From positions 12,299 through 76,298 of the forward strand of contig CABQJV010000008.1 of assembly GCA_902464565.1 (NCBI GenBank): a stretch of 64,000 nt of DNA, written 5' to 3'. The position numbers and the translations under genes are program-made. Source of the stretch: an uncultured Collinsella sp. Its GTDB lineage: Bacteria; Actinomycetota; Coriobacteriia; Coriobacteriales; Coriobacteriaceae. The stretch's first letter is position 1, and each line of letters starts with the position of its first letter. Under the pieces are notes generated by a model, which saw only the letters and a list, made by a program, of their open reading frames with translations, was not told the DNA's origin and did not search any database. This document shows positions 1 to 8,803 of the stretch, in pieces.

Positions 1-12
1 GGTAGACATTCC

Positions 13-93
13 ATCTCTATCTATCTCTTATCTCTAAGCCGAGAGATAGAGAGATAGATGAGAGATAATTACGAGAGATAACTGAGAGACGAG
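13..93. promoter_or_regulatory. GAGAGATA repeat hairpin, probable operator of the AlbA_2 gene
   Basis: The arm at 13-35 (runs of ATCTCT) is complementary to 42-66 (runs of AGAGAT), apart from two single-base insertions, around the 6-base loop AAGCCG. Two further GAGAGATAA copies follow at about 61-69 and 73-81, then GAGAGAC near 84-90. The heptamer therefore occurs at least six times in both orientations, ending about 50 bases before the start codon. This is what a multi-site operator would look like. Autoregulation by the AlbA_2 protein downstream is inference. Confidence 0.6.
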
Positions 94-143
94 GGAAATC
101 TATCCGCGGCATTCTCCGCAGGACCGAGCGAAAGGACGTGCAG

Positions 144-1610
144 ATGAACGAAAACGAGCTGACCGGTCTGCTTGAGTCTTTAAGGCGTATGGGCTCGGAT
201 GATCTTAACGTCGAAGTGAAGGAGAGCGCCACGACGCTTTCCCGCGATGTGTGGGAAACGGTGAGCGCATTCGCGAACACTGCCGGCGGAATCATCGTGC
301 TCGGAGTGAGTGAGCGCGCAGGTTTTGTCCCGGTTGAGAACTTCGAGACCGAGAAAGTGCTCAACCAATTTGTGTCAGGCATGGGTGATGCGGGCGGTCG
401 AGGAAAGCTGGCCAATCCGCCTAAATACACGATCGAGCGAGTGGAGCTTCAGGGCGTCATCGTTCTCGTCATTACGATTGAGGAGCTCGACCCGTCGAGC
501 AAGCCCTGCTATGTCATAGAGCGGGGCGCCCAGGGCGGCAGCTACAAGCGCATCGATGACAAAGATGTGCCGCTTTCATCGACCGAGGTGCTCGCATTGG
601 CGTCATACGGTCGAGCGACTCCGAGCGATCGCGACGCGGTGGCGGGTGCGGGCGCGGACAATCTCGACGAGACGCTGGTCGACCGTACGATAGATCGGGC
701 TTTCTCGTTGACGCCCCGGGCAATGCGAGGCGCGCCGGACAAACAAACGAAGCTGGAGCGCCTAAATATCCTTGATTCCCAGGGCAATGTCACCAAGGCT
801 GGACTCCTAGTTGTGGGCACCTACCCTCAGCAGTTCTATCCCAAGCTCTTCATTGACGTGGCTGTCCATGCGGGAACTCAGAAGGGCATGGCGGGGTCGC
901 TGAGATTCATGGACCGCACAATCTGTGAGGGAACGTTGGGCGAGATGATCTCGGATGCCGTCGCAGCCGTCGCCAAGAATTTGCGGCGAACCTCGACCGT
1001 CCAAGGCGTCTCGCGTGTCGACTCGCTTGAGATTCCCGAGGAGGTTCTGCGCGAGGCAATCGCCAACGCCGTAATCCATCGAGAATACGGGGATCGGTTC
1101 TGTGGACAATCGATTGCCGTCGACGTCTTTGACGATCGTGTCGAGGTGACGAATCCTGGCGGCCTTTACGGGGGAAAGACTCGCGAGAACTTGTTTGACG
1201 GCAGCTCCCGATGCCGTAACGCGACGCTTGTGAAGCTCATGTCGATTGTTCCGTTGCCGGATGGCGCAGGTTCGCCGGCTGAGGGCAATGGCTCGGGCAT
1301 CCCGATGATGATCGATGCCATGCGCGCGCATGGTCTGGCCGAGCCCCTGTTCTGCCCGGGATTCGATCGGTTCAAGGTCGTACTTTACCGTTCAAAGATC
1401 GAGCCGGTCGATCATGGCGGGGGCTTAATTGTGACGGCACTCAAACACCACGGCGAGCTGGGGACGCGCGAGCTGGCAGAGCACACAGGGCTCACAATTT
1501 CCCAGGTTAGGTCGCGCGTCAACGCGCTCATTGCTCAAGGCGAGCTTGAGCCCACGGCGCCGGCGACGAGCCGCAACCGCAAGTATCGACTGTCGGAGCG
1601 CGTGGGATAG
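144..1610 (+). CDS. AlbA_2 (Schlafen-type) ATP-binding putative transcriptional regulator
   Basis: A 488-residue protein. Residues about 20-140 look like the AlbA_2/Schlafen nucleic-acid-binding domain (VEVKES, then an AFANTAGGIIVLGVSE stretch). Residues about 305-320 (REAIANAVIHREY) match the GHKL-like HATPase_c_4 region of this family. The C-terminus (TRELAEHTGLTISQVRSRV) looks like a winged helix-turn-helix. The ATG at 144 is preferred over the GTG at 138 because AAAGGA at 131-136 is 7 bases from the ATG but only 1 from the GTG. Known family members are regulators or occur near defence genes. The upstream repeat array suggests it controls itself. No partner gene is adjacent. Confidence 0.8.
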   Translation: MNENELTGLLESLRRMGSDDLNVEVKESATTLSRDVWETVSAFANTAGGIIVLGVSERAGFVPVENFETEKVLNQFVSGMGDAGGRGKLANPPKYTIERVELQGVIVLVITIEELDPSSKPCYVIERGAQGGSYKRIDDKDVPLSSTEVLALASYGRATPSDRDAVAGAGADNLDETLVDRTIDRAFSLTPRAMRGAPDKQTKLERLNILDSQGNVTKAGLLVVGTYPQQFYPKLFIDVAVHAGTQKGMAGSLRFMDRTICEGTLGEMISDAVAAVAKNLRRTSTVQGVSRVDSLEIPEEVLREAIANAVIHREYGDRFCGQSIAVDVFDDRVEVTNPGGLYGGKTRENLFDGSSRCRNATLVKLMSIVPLPDGAGSPAEGNGSGIPMMIDAMRAHGLAEPLFCPGFDRFKVVLYRSKIEPVDHGGGLIVTALKHHGELGTRELAEHTGLTISQVRSRVNALIAQGELEPTAPATSRNRKYRLSERVG

Positions 1611-1710
1611 ATGCGTTAGTGGACGAGGCGACCCAATAATCGACCCTCAATTGGCGCCCACTAAGGTAAAGCGGTTGTTGCCCAGTCGACGGTGATGCTG
1701 AAGACTCGGC

Positions 1711-2202
1711 TTACGCCGGCATGGCCCCGAACCCGTCCATCAAGAACAGCCTAAGAACCAGCTTGATGACATTTCCCGGTTTGACTTCAGCCGTGCCAAA
1801 GACGTGGCGCTCGGCGAGCTCGCTGCAGTATGCATAGATGTCGCGGATAAGGTCCGCGCCCGAGAGCGTAAACATGTAGCCTGCGTCCGAAAGCGCATTG
1901 GGCGCGGCAGGCAACTTGGCCATGTGACAGAACGTTTGCAGATCGGGCGCCATAACGTTCTGGTAGTCGAGGTGGCCGTTGGCATCCTGCGCGGCAAGCT
2001 CCAATTGGCGCACAAAATCCAGCGCCGCCGCTAACACAAAGCTCGGCGTAGGCGCATTGACGTCCTGGGTGGTCGCCACAAGCCTGCCCGCTGCCTGCGT
2101 GATAAGCCAGGCGACCTCGCGCTGGCAGCGCACGGCCTTGCGCGTAACCGGCTTGATGGACGAAGAAGAAACGCTCCCCTTAGGCGGATTCGAAGCAGCC
2201 AT
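1711..2202 (-). CDS. Hypothetical protein, 163 residues
   Basis: I do not recognise this protein. It starts at an ATG with GGAGGG four bases upstream, has a Ser/Lys-rich N-terminus of about 20 residues, then a mostly helical soluble body (REVAWLITQAAGRLV, FVLAAALDFVRQLELAAQ). No signal peptide, membrane segment or Cys motif is visible. It is convergent with the AlbA_2 gene and divergent from the HNH gene, so it is probably a single-gene unit. The clear ribosome site and GC-typical codon use support it being real. Confidence 0.65.
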   Translation of the reverse strand: MAASNPPKGSVSSSSIKPVTRKAVRCQREVAWLITQAAGRLVATTQDVNAPTPSFVLAAALDFVRQLELAAQDANGHLDYQNVMAPDLQTFCHMAKLPAAPNALSDAGYMFTLSGADLIRDIYAYCSELAERHVFGTAEVKPGNVIKLVLRLFLMDGFGAMPA

Positions 2203-2417
2203 AAGACCCTCCCATGAACGACCCGGCCCAACAAGCCCGGATGAAACACGTGCTACATCAGTATACAGGGAAGTGGGGTAGCGGGGTACAAGCGCGCCAG
2301 CGGCAAACCGAGAGCATCAACGATGTGCCGATCGCGGAATGGGATCTCGTAATAATTGACTTCCGGCCATATTATTGAGGGGTATGACTCGCATTCGTAT
2401 GGTTGTAGGTGCTGGCG

Positions 2418-3500
2418 ATGAACGACATTGACCTTGCTGTTCCGTTGATGGATGGACCAAGCTATGACCGTGCCTGCAGTCTCGTGCCTTCCGAATACGT
2501 TGAGGCATGGGAGTGGTTTCTGGGTGAGGAACAGCGCGGCGGCGTTTGGACCAGCCTTCCGCACCACACCAAGGAAGATAGCCCTCAGTATCAGTATCGT
2601 TTGAGAATTGGCTCGGACTTCTTTCCCGTAACGCGGGATTCAGGGATCTTCTGGCCGGGCCAGGATCGGGTGAAGCAAGACCCCAATAAGATCTTTGCGC
2701 TCTCGGTCCATAACTCTAAAAAGAGCTTCTACACCGATGTGCCTCCGCTCTATTTGGACGATGGTACGTGGGTCATTAAGTACTCGGTTCAAGCGCCGGG
2801 TACCGTTGGTTTTCGAGACCAGAATTACAACCGTAAAATGCTCAACTGCATGGAATGTGGCGTCCCAGTCGGAGTCATATTTGCAACCGAGGTGGGCTAT
2901 AAGGTGCTCGGCCTTGCGTTTGTTGAGCGGTTCGAGCCCGAAAACGGATGGTTTGTTCTGCACGGTCCTGTTCATAAAGGCGGACCGGACCCTCGTTTTG
3001 CGCCCGACATGAGTTATCTGAAGCACATACCCGTCGATATTGAGTTTGCCGGACAGGGTGTGACCGACGACGAAAAGGTCCGCTATGCGTTAAGGCGCGA
3101 GCGATTGGGGCAGCAATGGTTCCGCAAGCAGCTCGTTGCCGCCTATGATGGCCGTTGCGCGGTGTCGGACTGCGGCGTCAGCGAAGCTCTGGAGGCTGCA
3201 CATATCGAGAATTACTCGGGACCCAAATCGCAGGTTGCCAGCAACGGCATTCTGCTTCGGCGCGATCTTCATTCCCTATTTGATGCTCACCTGATTTCGT
3301 TTGAGCCTGTTTGCGGCGAATATCGGCTGTGCGGATCGTACCTGCTGGATAAGACCGACTACGCTTCCTTTGCGGGTGCGACGCTAAGGCAGCCGAATGA
3401 GCGTCAGTGGCGACCCGATACGGTGTTTCTTGAGGCCCATCGCATTGAGTTCGATCGCTCGGAAAAGAAGCGTGAAAAGGCGGGGCTTCTGCCGTATTAG
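2418..3500 (+). CDS. HNH endonuclease with a possible SRA/PUA-like N-terminal domain
   Basis: A 360-residue protein. The C-terminal third carries an HNH nuclease signature: AAHIENYSG (first His), SNGILLRRDLHSLFD (Asn and second His), preceded by a CAVSDC pair that may bind zinc. Residues about 60-200 (SGIFWPGQ, then GVPVGVIFATEVGYKVLGLAFVE) resemble the modified-base-reading SRA-like domains fused to HNH nucleases in type IV restriction enzymes, but that is inference from pattern only. ATG 2418 is chosen over GTG 2409 because AGGTG lies 6 bases before it. No methylase is adjacent, which fits a modification-dependent nuclease. GC content looks slightly below its neighbours. Confidence 0.75.
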   Translation: MNDIDLAVPLMDGPSYDRACSLVPSEYVEAWEWFLGEEQRGGVWTSLPHHTKEDSPQYQYRLRIGSDFFPVTRDSGIFWPGQDRVKQDPNKIFALSVHNSKKSFYTDVPPLYLDDGTWVIKYSVQAPGTVGFRDQNYNRKMLNCMECGVPVGVIFATEVGYKVLGLAFVERFEPENGWFVLHGPVHKGGPDPRFAPDMSYLKHIPVDIEFAGQGVTDDEKVRYALRRERLGQQWFRKQLVAAYDGRCAVSDCGVSEALEAAHIENYSGPKSQVASNGILLRRDLHSLFDAHLISFEPVCGEYRLCGSYLLDKTDYASFAGATLRQPNERQWRPDTVFLEAHRIEFDRSEKKREKAGLLPY

Positions 3501-3621
3501 CGTATTTGGCTTTGGCATTCTTTGACGATCGTGTTGTTTGATCGAATCGCGTGGCGATGCAATCTCGCGCCCGCCCGCCGGTGCATGCTCTTCCTGATTT
3601 GTATAGCGAGAAGGGGCATGT

Positions 3622-3906
3622 ATGAGCTGGCGAGGCGATATTGCGATGGGGAAGTACGGAAAACTGCCGTGTGCCCTTATCGACAACAATATGTTTCCGG
3701 GCGTAGAAGTTGATTGCGGGTCGTTTGTCGTCGCCTGCCCTTGCTGCGGCTCGCAAATACCGTGTCTCGACATTCGGTTCATCGATGCACGTGACAGGTT
3801 CAGCGACGAAGTGAGGAAACGTACGGGCGTTCATATGCCGGTGTATCCGGAGAAATGCCCTGTTTGTGGCCTCGATATCGTGTACGACGCCGGCGACGAG
3901 GGATAG
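3622..3906 (+). CDS. Small Cys-rich, zinc-ribbon-like hypothetical protein
   Basis: A 94-residue protein with two Cys knuckles, CPCC (about residues 39-42) and CPVC (about 79-82), spaced as in a zinc ribbon. Codons just before the start hold AAGGGG, supporting ATG 3622. It lies 121 bases after the HNH nuclease on the same strand and could be co-transcribed. I do not recognise a family. Metal binding is inferred from the Cys pairs. Confidence 0.6.
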   Translation: MSWRGDIAMGKYGKLPCALIDNNMFPGVEVDCGSFVVACPCCGSQIPCLDIRFIDARDRFSDEVRKRTGVHMPVYPEKCPVCGLDIVYDAGDEG

Positions 3907-3943
3907 GTGATGCGGAGGAGTTGGCTGTGAGTGTCTTTTGCCT

Positions 3944-4630
3944 CTACAAATAAATCCCCTCACCGAGTTGCTTGTGGAACTCGGCGTGATGGTCGCGTGC
4001 CCAGGTAAAGAGCGCCTGGTCAAAGTCGGTACGCGTGGCCGGGACGCCAAAGACGCCGGCAACTTCGACGCGTATAAACTCCAGTGCCGGCAGCTTGTTG
4101 ATGGCAGTGAGGGCAAACGGGGACGAGGGCTCCTCGAACAGATAGCGGCTGCCTTGCAGCGCGTCGCAACTGGTGCACGTGTTGCCGAGCGACGGGTCTT
4201 TGGAGGCTCGCGCGCCTACGGGCTTGTAGCCGCAGCGCTTATGAAGGTAGTCGCGGATCTCGCCCGGCACGCAGCCAAGAGCGGGCACGATGGCGAGTGC
4301 GTTGGCGTTGGCCGTGTCGATGGCAATGTGCCCGGATTCGTTGGGCGCGTGCGCGATGGCGACGCTCTCGTCGTTATCGGTTCGATAGGGAATGCCGAAG
4401 GCCGCGACCGAGGTCTCTTTGTGACACTTCCAGCACTCGCGCTTGCCCAGTACTAGATATATATACGGCGCTGAGGGGTCGGATCGGTCAACACCGGGCA
4501 GCCACTCGGCAAAGGGCTCGGGGTTGACGCCGCTGGGTACATACCAGACCTTCTTGGTCCGGTCCCATTTGGCGCCCAGCGCCTTGGCTTCTTCTTTGTG
4601 CGAAAAGGGGACATCGAGCTCGGTGCGCAT
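3944..4630 (-). CDS. DUF5710-like domain protein
   Basis: A 228-residue protein. Residues 1-45 (LDVPFSHKEEAKALGAKWD, KKVWYVPSG) match the short DUF5710 motif often found in topoisomerase- and primase-like and accessory proteins. A CWKCHKET knuckle near residue 60 and a CTSC pair near 155 may bind a metal. The frame stays open far upstream, but the ATG at 4630 has AGGAG five bases before it and starts exactly at the conserved domain, while the upstream part runs into the tRNA-Val gene. The biochemical role is unknown. It is convergent with the small Cys-rich gene. Confidence 0.7.
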   Translation of the reverse strand: MRTELDVPFSHKEEAKALGAKWDRTKKVWYVPSGVNPEPFAEWLPGVDRSDPSAPYIYLVLGKRECWKCHKETSVAAFGIPYRTDNDESVAIAHAPNESGHIAIDTANANALAIVPALGCVPGEIRDYLHKRCGYKPVGARASKDPSLGNTCTSCDALQGSRYLFEEPSSPFALTAINKLPALEFIRVEVAGVFGVPATRTDFDQALFTWARDHHAEFHKQLGEGIYL

Positions 4631-4827
4631 GGCGGCTCCTTGGTGCTGCAGGTGCAAGTGGCCCAAGGATACCGCAGGGCGCAGACATCGCGGCGTTTTG
4701 CTGAGAAGTTGCGGCTCGGATGGGTTCGAGACGCGTTGGCCTCGGCCTCGGTGGCTATTGACGCGGTTTTGTGTATGGGCAGGGTGGTTGCTTGGGCGGT
4801 TGGAACTGCCGGCGGATTTGGCGACAT

Positions 4828-4864
4828 AAAACAAAACAGCCCAGAGGACATAGCCTCTGAGCTG
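4828..4864 (-). terminator. Rho-independent terminator of tRNA-Val
   Basis: On the minus strand an 11-bp stem (4854-4864 with 4837-4847, one G-U pair) closes a 6-base loop and is followed by TTTTGTTTT. It lies 8 bases past the tRNA 3' end. The rest of 4631-4830 shows nothing else convincing. Confidence 0.8.
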
Positions 4865-4872
4865 CGAACATT

Positions 4873-4947
4873 TGGTGGGCGTTAGAAGATTTGAACTTCT
4901 GACCTCTTCCGTGTCAGGGAAGCGCTCTCCCCCTGAGCTAAACGCCC
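4873..4947 (-). tRNA. tRNA-Val (GAC)
   Basis: Full cloverleaf on the minus strand: acceptor GGGCGTT/AACGCCC, D-arm GCTC/GAGC, anticodon arm CTTCC-CTGACAC-GGAAG giving anticodon GAC, and T-arm AGAAG-TTCAAAT-CTTCT. Discriminator A and an encoded CCA end at 4873. Unlike the Leu, Arg and Ser tRNAs later in the window, it carries no downstream 3'-end duplication. Confidence 0.97.
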
Positions 4948-4976
4948 GATCAAGGGTGCGCAAGCGCGCAAGGGAT

Positions 4977-5005
4977 AATATAACGGAGCCTGAACTCGGT
5001 GGCAA
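4977..5005 (-). promoter_or_regulatory. Promoter of tRNA-Val
   Basis: On the minus strand TTGCCA (5000-5005), a 17-base spacer, then TATATT (4977-4982). This places the transcription start about 20-25 bases before the mature tRNA 5' end at 4947. Confidence 0.75.
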
Positions 5006-5235
5006 GAACATTTTTAAAAATCGCTTACATTGTGGAATTCGGGGCTTCGCCATAGCCATTTCAAAAGAGCCTGCTGCCGCGATTTGGCTGTCGCATAATG
5101 CAAGGCCATTGCGGTATCGAGCTATGGAAAGACGCCTGCGGAATTGTCCTACCGATAAGCGGACAAGCCTCCAGCTGGTGCCTTCGCCGTGGTAAGGTAA
5201 GCCGAATTGCTTCCAGACTGTTTCGGGGGAGTGGA

Positions 5236-6258
5236 ATGAGCAAAGAGTGTGTCGAGCAGGTCGAAGGCGCAGGGGCTTCGGTGCCGATGACCGATATATC
5301 GAACATTGATGTGCCCGAGGGCACCGACGAGCTCAGCCGCAACACCCGTCGCGCATGGCGCGACCGCCTGAACAGCGCTTCGACGCGCAAGATGATCACG
5401 GGCGTCTTGGCTACGCTGGTGGGCGGTTCGTTTTGGGGCTTCTCGGGCACCAGCGCGAGTTTTTTGTTCGATACCTACCATGTCGATACGCTGTGGCTTA
5501 TGAGCGTGCGTCAGATTCTCGCCGGCCTGCTCTTTATGGCTGTGGTTGTCACGCGCGACCGCGCACGCCTGGTCAAGCTTTGGACCACACCCGCCGATCG
5601 CAAGCAGCTGCTGCTCTTTACCGCCTTTGGCCTGCTGTTCAACCAGTTTTGCTATCTTTCGGCCGTGCGCCTGACGAACGCCGGAACCGCGACGGTGCTC
5701 CAGTGCCTGCAGCTCGTTATCATCATGGGCTACACCTGCGTGATTGATCGCCGCATGCCGCGTACTCGCGAAGTCATCGGCATTGGCCTGGCTCTGGGTG
5801 GAACCTTTTTAATCGCCACCGGCGGCGACCCCACCAGCCTGAATATCTCGCCGCTTGGCCTGGTAGCAGGTCTTATGTGTGCGGTCAGCGCCGCGTGTAT
5901 GGCGGTGATTCCCGCCAAGATCCTGCCCGAATACGGCAGCCCCATCGTCACGGGTTCGGCAATGCTCACGGCGGGCGTGGTCTCGTGCGTCTTCGTGCAG
6001 CCCTGGGCGCATATGCCGGCGCTCGACGCTGCCGGCATCGAGGCGCTCGCGGTGTTCGTGGTTATCGGCTCGTTTTTTGCTTACATGCTTTATATGCAGG
6101 GCGTTAAGGACATCGGCTCGGTGCGCGCGAGCCTCATCGGAACTGTGGAGCCGGTTTCGGCGACCATCACCAGCGCCGTTATGCTGGGGACGGTGTTTTT
6201 GCCGACCGACCTTATCGGCTTTGTCATGATCATCGTGATGATGTTCCTTACGGTGTAG
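5236..6258 (+). CDS. EamA/DMT-family drug-metabolite transporter
   Basis: A 340-residue integral membrane protein with about ten hydrophobic segments in two repeats, each an EamA-like unit: first near residues 55-190 (GSFWGFSGTSASFLF, VRLTNAGTATVLQCLQ), second near 200-335 (SVRASLIGTVEPVSATI is the classic end-of-repeat motif). A cytoplasmic N-terminal extension of about 50 residues is present. ATG 5236 follows GGGGGAGTGG and is chosen because the open frame further upstream has no ribosome site. Such proteins export or import small metabolites. The substrate cannot be read from sequence. It is monocistronic. Confidence 0.88.
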   Translation: MSKECVEQVEGAGASVPMTDISNIDVPEGTDELSRNTRRAWRDRLNSASTRKMITGVLATLVGGSFWGFSGTSASFLFDTYHVDTLWLMSVRQILAGLLFMAVVVTRDRARLVKLWTTPADRKQLLLFTAFGLLFNQFCYLSAVRLTNAGTATVLQCLQLVIIMGYTCVIDRRMPRTREVIGIGLALGGTFLIATGGDPTSLNISPLGLVAGLMCAVSAACMAVIPAKILPEYGSPIVTGSAMLTAGVVSCVFVQPWAHMPALDAAGIEALAVFVVIGSFFAYMLYMQGVKDIGSVRASLIGTVEPVSATITSAVMLGTVFLPTDLIGFVMIIVMMFLTV

Positions 6259-6407
6259 CTAGCGCCGCCGCCAAGACAGAAAAGGTGTTGTGCCGCATTT
6301 TCGCCAATTGATGTCCGTGTCTGGAGTTTAGCTGTCGATGCTCAAAATGCCATAAACTAGCAACGTTATGGACTTTTTCATTGCGACTCAATTGCGAGGA
6401 TTTCTTT

Positions 6408-8720
6408 ATGGCTGGTAATCACTTTAAGGGCAGCGATAGCGGCCGGCCTGCAGTTCCGCCGCGTCCGAACGGGGCTGGTAAGGCCGGCACGCCGGGCGGC
6501 GCTGGACAGGGCGGTTCCGGTAAGCGCGTGTCCCCGGGCGAGACGGCGATGTTTACCGCTCTGTACGAGCAGTCTCAAAAGGCAAAAAAGACCGGCCGTG
6601 CAAGAGGGAATGTCTTTGCGGGCGGTGCAACCTCCGCGTCGCAGCCGAGCGGGGCTCCTTCGGTGCCTGCGAACAACGCAGGTGCTGTCAACGCCGCGAA
6701 TGCTGCCGGCAACGTTAATGCCGGCAAGGCCGCCAACAATACTCCCTCTGCTGGTGGCGCGGGGCTTACGGGTAACCTTGGCACGATTTACACCGGCGCC
6801 TCCGAGACTGGCACGTTCGCCCGCCTGGATGATAGCGGTGCCGAGTTTGCGGGCTCGGGTTCCAAGGAAGATTATTACGATTTTGGCTTGAACTACGGTA
6901 GCGATGCTTCGTCGAGTTCGACCTCTGACGGTCTGGTCCGTCATCGCCATCGCAAGGGCGAGCGCAAAAAGCGTCACACTGGCGCCATTATTGCCGCTGT
7001 AGTCGCGGTGCTTCTCGTTGTGCTTGGCGCAAGCGGCTTTATGCTGCTTAACTCGGCAAAGACCGTAAAGAGCGAAGCGAAGGAGGCTGTCGAGATCGTC
7101 GGTGGCCTTAAGGACAAGGTCACGTCGGGCGATTTTTCGACGCTGCCTGACGACGCGAAGAAGATCGATGAGCTCTGTAACAGCATGAAGGCGGAGACCT
7201 CGAGCCCGCTGTGGGCGGCGGCTTCGTTTATCCCGGTGTATGGCAGCGATATCAATGCGGCCCGCACCATGATTGACGCCCTGTCCGATGTCTCGAGCAA
7301 CGCGCTGGTTCCCATGGCCGATAACCTCTCGCAGGCCACGCCCGGCAAGCTGTTCCAGGACGGCATGATTAACGTGTCCGCGCTGCAGGCGGTCGCCGAT
7401 TCGCTTTCCAGCAGCTCGAAGGTGTTCAAGAGCGCCAACGAGAAGATCCAGGGCATTGGCGATACTCATATTTCTCAGGTGACCGAGCTGGTCGATAAGG
7501 CCAAGGACGGCTTTGCCACCCTCAACGGTGCGGTTGACGCGGCGGAGAAGGTCGCCCCCGTCCTTCCCCAGATGCTCGGCGCCAACGGCCAGACGCGCAA
7601 CTACCTTATGTACGCCATGAACAACGTCGAGATTCGTGCCTGCGGCGGCTTTGGCGGTTCGCAGGGCCTGATTTCGGTCACCGACGGTCAGATGTCGATT
7701 GGCGAGTTTGTTCCCCGCATTGGACTCAGCGAGGATGAGGCGGTCGAGAGCGTCGACGAAGAGGATGAGGCGCTGTTCGGCAACCACAGCAACCTGTACA
7801 ACTCGGGCAATACCTATTCGCCTGATTGGCCCCGCAACTCGCAGCGTGTCGCCGCGCTGTGGAAGTCCCAGTATGGACAGGACGTTGATGGCGTCATCGG
7901 TATCGACCCGGTGTTCCTGCAGTATCTGCTGGGCCTGGTCGGTAACGTGTCACTGCCCGACGGAACGGTTGTCGACGGCACCAACGCCGCAAAGGTCCTC
8001 ATGCACGATGTGTACTGGAACTATCCGGTCGAGGAGTCGGACGGCATCTTTGCATCCGTCGCCAGCGCTGCCTTCGACAAGGTCCTTGGCGGTATCGGCG
8101 ATGTCGATGTTACGAAGCTTGTCAGCGCCGTTGAGCGCGGTGCCGAAGAGGGCCGCCTAATCGCGTGGATGAGAAACGATGATGAGCAGAATGCCATCAA
8201 AGAGACGGGCATTGACGCTTCGCTGCCCGATCCGGATGATCCGAGTGCCGATCCCGTTGCCGGCGTTTACTTTAACAACCTGAGCTTCTCCAAGCTCGAC
8301 TGGTATCTGAACGCCGACACTCAGATTGGTCAGGGCGTGAAGAACGGCGACGGCACGTGCTCCTATCGCATCACCGTTACCCTGACGAACATCATGACGC
8401 AGGAGGAGGCTGGCAAGCTGCCCGACTACGTTGCGGCGAGCGCACCCGATGCCGCGCGTGACGACGAGCGTCTGAATGTCTCGTTGTTTGCTCCGACGGG
8501 TGGCAACATCAGTGACCTTACGGTCGAGGGTACCCAGTTTGGTCTTGGTGCCGCTACGTGGCATGGAATCCCCTTCTATTCGGGCACCGTTGACCTGCAT
8601 GCTGGCGAGACGACGACGATCACGTATACGCTGACCACGTCGGCCGAGGCGGGGGACAAGCCGCTTACGCTGCGTCAGACCCCTACATGCCAGGCGGCTC
8701 GCGACAGCGCGTCGGCGTAG
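6408..8720 (+). CDS. DUF4012 envelope protein
   Basis: A 770-residue protein. Residues 1-180 form a low-complexity cytoplasmic region rich in Gly, Ala, Asn and Pro, ending in a basic patch (RHRHRKGERKKRH). One membrane segment follows near 190-215 (AAVVAVLLVVLGASGFMLL), then a large outside domain. The latter contains the DUF4012 hallmark: LGANGQTRNYLMYAMNNVE, then CGGFGGSQGLISV. The ATG at 6408 has GAGGA 7 bases upstream, better than the in-frame TTG 27 bases earlier. The family is common in Actinomycetota surface-polymer regions. No enzymatic role is established. An intrinsic terminator follows. Confidence 0.88.
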   Translation: MAGNHFKGSDSGRPAVPPRPNGAGKAGTPGGAGQGGSGKRVSPGETAMFTALYEQSQKAKKTGRARGNVFAGGATSASQPSGAPSVPANNAGAVNAANAAGNVNAGKAANNTPSAGGAGLTGNLGTIYTGASETGTFARLDDSGAEFAGSGSKEDYYDFGLNYGSDASSSSTSDGLVRHRHRKGERKKRHTGAIIAAVVAVLLVVLGASGFMLLNSAKTVKSEAKEAVEIVGGLKDKVTSGDFSTLPDDAKKIDELCNSMKAETSSPLWAAASFIPVYGSDINAARTMIDALSDVSSNALVPMADNLSQATPGKLFQDGMINVSALQAVADSLSSSSKVFKSANEKIQGIGDTHISQVTELVDKAKDGFATLNGAVDAAEKVAPVLPQMLGANGQTRNYLMYAMNNVEIRACGGFGGSQGLISVTDGQMSIGEFVPRIGLSEDEAVESVDEEDEALFGNHSNLYNSGNTYSPDWPRNSQRVAALWKSQYGQDVDGVIGIDPVFLQYLLGLVGNVSLPDGTVVDGTNAAKVLMHDVYWNYPVEESDGIFASVASAAFDKVLGGIGDVDVTKLVSAVERGAEEGRLIAWMRNDDEQNAIKETGIDASLPDPDDPSADPVAGVYFNNLSFSKLDWYLNADTQIGQGVKNGDGTCSYRITVTLTNIMTQEEAGKLPDYVAASAPDAARDDERLNVSLFAPTGGNISDLTVEGTQFGLGAATWHGIPFYSGTVDLHAGETTTITYTLTTSAEAGDKPLTLRQTPTCQAARDSASA

Positions 8721-8758
8721 GGTTTTTCTGGTAGCGCAGATAATCGAGTACCATTTTT

Positions 8759-8790
8759 GGGCGGACAGGCAATCTGTCCGCCCCTATTTT
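8759..8790 (+). terminator. Terminator after the DUF4012 gene
   Basis: A perfect 10-bp stem, GGGCGGACAG (8759-8768) with CTGTCCGCCC (8774-8783), loop GCAAT, followed by CTATTTT. It sits 14 bases before the start of glmM, so glmM must either have a promoter inside this short gap or depend on read-through. Confidence 0.75.
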
Positions 8791-8803
8791 GTAAGGAGAG
8801 CGC

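Noticed and set aside
4631..5059. Longer N-terminus for the DUF5710-like protein
   Set aside because: The extended frame would run through the tRNA-Val gene and its terminator. The conserved domain starts right at ATG 4630 with AGGAG before it.
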